Assembly (NCBI GenBank): GCA_011065225.1
Contig: JAAKFC010000056.1
Location: 1-8,366 of the forward strand
Direction: 5' to 3'
Length of the DNA stretch: 8,366 nt
From: Chlamydiota bacterium
Lineage (GTDB): Bacteria; Chlamydiota; Chlamydiia; Chlamydiales; Rhabdochlamydiaceae
In this document: piece after piece, positions 6,106 through 8,366 of the stretch
Layout: each line of letters starts with the position of its first letter
Numbering within the stretch: the stretch's first letter is position 1
Translations under genes and position numbers: made by a program
Notes under the pieces: generated by a model
Database searches by the model: none
Seen by the model: only the letters and a program-made list of their open reading frames with translations
What the model was told of the DNA's origin: nothing

Positions 6106-8366
6106 ATGGAATATATTCGAATGTTTGAAGATGTGGGGATTGAGGATGTCCCGTCCGTTGGGGGAAAAAATGCTTCACTCGGGGAGATGATTAAGGCCTT
6201 CAAAAAAAAGGGAATCCGCGTGCCGCTGGGTTTTGCAACGACTGCCGAGGGATATACTGCTTTTTTGGATCACAATGGACTGCGCCCTAAAATTTTTCGT
6301 ATGAAAGGGGCGGGGGCGCGAGCTGCGGTGATGAAGGGAGAGTTCCCCACAGATCTCAAAAAGGAAATCCTTGAGGCTTATCGCTTGCTTTCTAAGAACT
6401 ATCGAAAAAAACAGCTCGATGTGGCAGTGCGCAGTAGCGCGACTGCCGAAGATTTGCCGGAAGCGAGTTTTGCAGGTCAACAAGAGAGTTTTCTCAATGT
6501 GGTGGGTGAAAGGGCTCTTCTTTTGGCCTGCAAAAAGTGTTTTGCCTCGCTTTTCACCGATCGGGCGATTGTCTATCGGGAAGAAAAGGGATTTGCCCAT
6601 GACCAGGTAGCCCTCTCTGTGGGTGTGCAGAAAATGGTGCGGTCCGATTTGGGCACCTCAGGGGTTCTTTTCACCCTTGATACCGAAACAGGCTTTCGCG
6701 ATGTGGTAGTGATCAATGCCGCTTTTGGTTTGGGAGAAAATGTTGTGCAGGGGACCATTGAACCCGATGAGTATATGGTTTTCAAACCTCTTCTTGGCAA
6801 AAAGAATTTGGTTCCCATTGTGGAAAAATTTCTGGGAAGTAAAGCTCTCAAAATGGTCTATAGCAAAAGTGGTACCAAGAATATCAAACTCACACCGAAA
6901 GAAAGTCAGCAGTTTGCTCTCACCGATTCACAGATTCTTCAACTTGCAAAATGGGGGATGGAGATTGAAAAGCACTATGACAAACCGATGGACATCGAAT
7001 GGGCTTTTGATGGAAGGAGCAAAGAACTTTATATCGTGCAAGCCCGCCCTGAAACTGTCCAATCACAAAAGAAAACTTCTGTCTTCAAGACCTATACGCT
7101 GCAAAAAAAGGGCAAGTGTATCTTGCAGGGGCTGGCAATTGGCCAAGCAATTGTGTCTGGCAAAGTGCAAGTGATCAAAAGCGTCAGTAGGATCAAAGAT
7201 TTTAAGCCAGGCTCGATTTTGGTAACCGAAATGACATCGCCCGATTGGGTTCCCATCATGAAACAGGCAAGTGGCATTATCACAGATCATGGAGGTCGCA
7301 CCTCACATGCTGCAATTGTCAGCCGTGAGTTGGGAGTTCCAGCTATTGTCGGAACAAATGAGGGAACCAAGAAACTTAAAGCAGGTAAAGAAATCACTCT
7401 TTCATGCGCAGAAGGCGATATTGGTTATGTCTATGAAGGGAAAGTTGTTTTTGAAGAGAAAGAAGTTGATTTGAGTAGCTTGCCTAAAGTCAAGACCGAT
7501 ATCATGCTCAATTTGGCAAGCCCACATGAAGCATTCCGCTTTTGGCAATTGCCAGTAAAAGGAGTGGGACTTGCACGGATGGAATTCATCATCAACGATC
7601 AGATTAAGATCCATCCGATGGCACTCGTCCATTTTCGCAAGATCAAAGATCCCAAAGTGCGCCGCGAAATCGAGCAAATCACTCGTGCTTACAAAGACAA
7701 AAAAGAACACTTCATTGAAACCCTTGCGCTCGGCATTGGGAAGATTGCCTCTTCTGTCTATCCATATCCAGTGATTGTCCGGATGAGTGATTTTAAAACG
7801 AATGAATATGCGGGACTCATTGGAGGCGCTGCTTTTGAACCGAAAGAAGACAATCCGATGTTGGGTTTTCGGGGCGCTTCTCGTTACTATAGTCCGCGTT
7901 ACCGCGAAGGCTTTGCCCTCGAATGTGCGGCAATCAAACGAGTCCGCGAGAAAATGGGTTTTACCAATGTCTTGGTCATGATTCCCTTTTGCCGCACCAT
8001 CGAAGAAGCTGATAAAGTACTCAAGGTGATGGAAGAAGAAGGTCTCAAAAAGGGAGATCTCGAAATCTATGTCATGTGTGAGATTCCATCCAATGTGATC
8101 CAAGCCGAAGAATTTGCTGAGCGCTTCGATGGTTTCTCCATTGGTTCGAACGATCTCACTCAGCTTGTTCTTGGCGTTGACCGCGATGCGGAAGACCTAG
8201 CTGCCATTTTTGATGAGCGCAATGAATCAGTCAAACAGATGATCCGCCAGGTGATTCAGGTAGCGCGCAAGAAAGGGAAAAAGATTGGGATTTGCGGCCA
8301 AGCTCCGAGCGATTATCCCGATTTTGCTGCTTTTCTCGTTGAAGCGGGCATCGACTCGATTTCTCT
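6106..8366 (+). CDS. ppsA: Phosphoenolpyruvate synthase (pyruvate, water dikinase), 3' end cut
   Basis: The enzyme makes PEP from pyruvate, ATP and water, giving AMP and phosphate; it is a cytosolic step of gluconeogenesis. 753 codons are visible. The N-terminal nucleotide-binding domain has GGKNASLG at 19-26 and VRSSATAEDLPEASFAGQQE at 106-127, ending with QARPET at 312-317. The swivelling phosphohistidine domain has DHGGRTSHAAI with catalytic H401. The C-terminal PEP/pyruvate domain has NPMLGFRGASRY (583-594), SIGSNDLTQL (678-687) and catalytic C730 in GICGQAPSD. All key residues are intact. Family length is about 790 residues, so roughly 25-40 are missing at the right edge. I chose the ATG at 6106 because MEYIRMFEDVGIEDV resembles other family N-termini. 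AAGG sits only three bases upstream, which is too close, so ATGs at 6079 and 6121 remain possible. Confidence 0.93.
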   Translation, partial: MEYIRMFEDVGIEDVPSVGGKNASLGEMIKAFKKKGIRVPLGFATTAEGYTAFLDHNGLRPKIFRMKGAGARAAVMKGEFPTDLKKEILEAYRLLSKNYRKKQLDVAVRSSATAEDLPEASFAGQQESFLNVVGERALLLACKKCFASLFTDRAIVYREEKGFAHDQVALSVGVQKMVRSDLGTSGVLFTLDTETGFRDVVVINAAFGLGENVVQGTIEPDEYMVFKPLLGKKNLVPIVEKFLGSKALKMVYSKSGTKNIKLTPKESQQFALTDSQILQLAKWGMEIEKHYDKPMDIEWAFDGRSKELYIVQARPETVQSQKKTSVFKTYTLQKKGKCILQGLAIGQAIVSGKVQVIKSVSRIKDFKPGSILVTEMTSPDWVPIMKQASGIITDHGGRTSHAAIVSRELGVPAIVGTNEGTKKLKAGKEITLSCAEGDIGYVYEGKVVFEEKEVDLSSLPKVKTDIMLNLASPHEAFRFWQLPVKGVGLARMEFIINDQIKIHPMALVHFRKIKDPKVRREIEQITRAYKDKKEHFIETLALGIGKIASSVYPYPVIVRMSDFKTNEYAGLIGGAAFEPKEDNPMLGFRGASRYYSPRYREGFALECAAIKRVREKMGFTNVLVMIPFCRTIEEADKVLKVMEEEGLKKGDLEIYVMCEIPSNVIQAEEFAERFDGFSIGSNDLTQLVLGVDRDAEDLAAIFDERNESVKQMIRQVIQVARKKGKKIGICGQAPSDYPDFAAFLVEAGIDSIS

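Noticed and set aside
7402..8103. 233-codon minus-strand open frame inside ppsA
   Set aside because: It is the complement of a highly conserved PEP synthase domain and is phenylalanine- and histidine-rich in the way antisense frames usually are.
1..8366. tRNA, rRNA, CRISPR arrays, riboswitches
   Set aside because: I saw no such signatures on either strand. Coding sequence fills nearly all of the window.

Overview
The window reads as bacterial, gene-dense, and mid-40s percent GC by eye. The source organism is probably Gram-negative: the Rhs/YD-repeat protein has a signal peptide, and there is a YkgJ-type cysteine-cluster protein and a phosphoenolpyruvate synthase. The style of the Rhs N-terminus and the weak Shine-Dalgarno sites remind me of environmental Chlamydiota, but nothing here proves it and I hold that placement loosely.

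Layout, left to right. 1-3092 (minus) is the first ~1030 residues of a large secreted Rhs/YD-repeat protein. Its C-terminal tip lies beyond the left edge. 3135-5394 (minus) holds three genes that together make up a bacterial NHEJ LigD. In transcription order they are a 3'-phosphoesterase (5394-4894), an ATP-dependent DNA ligase (4897-3986) and an archaeo-eukaryotic-primase-type polymerase (3989-3135). Each junction is a 4-bp ATGA stop/start overlap. The order is the PE-LIG-POL order of single-chain Pseudomonas-type LigD. 5356-5518 is a ~160-bp imperfect palindrome that resembles a miniature mobile element and overlaps the start of the phosphoesterase gene. 5552-6064 (minus) is a YkgJ-like protein with seven cysteines and a hydrophobic N-terminal helix. 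6106 to the right edge (plus) is phosphoenolpyruvate synthase, divergent from the ykgJ-like gene and lacking only about its last 25-40 residues.

How they fit together. The three LigD pieces should act as one end-joining toolkit: end cleaning, gap filling and sealing. Their overlaps imply coupled translation in roughly equal amounts. No Ku gene is in the window. The rhs gene follows the polymerase gene by 42 bp on the same strand with no obvious terminator, so it may be read from the same transcript. PEP synthase is a gluconeogenic enzyme with no visible functional link to the rest.

The two most interesting items are the tripartite overlapping ligD operon and the palindromic element that seems to supply its promoter edge, ribosome binding site and first codons.
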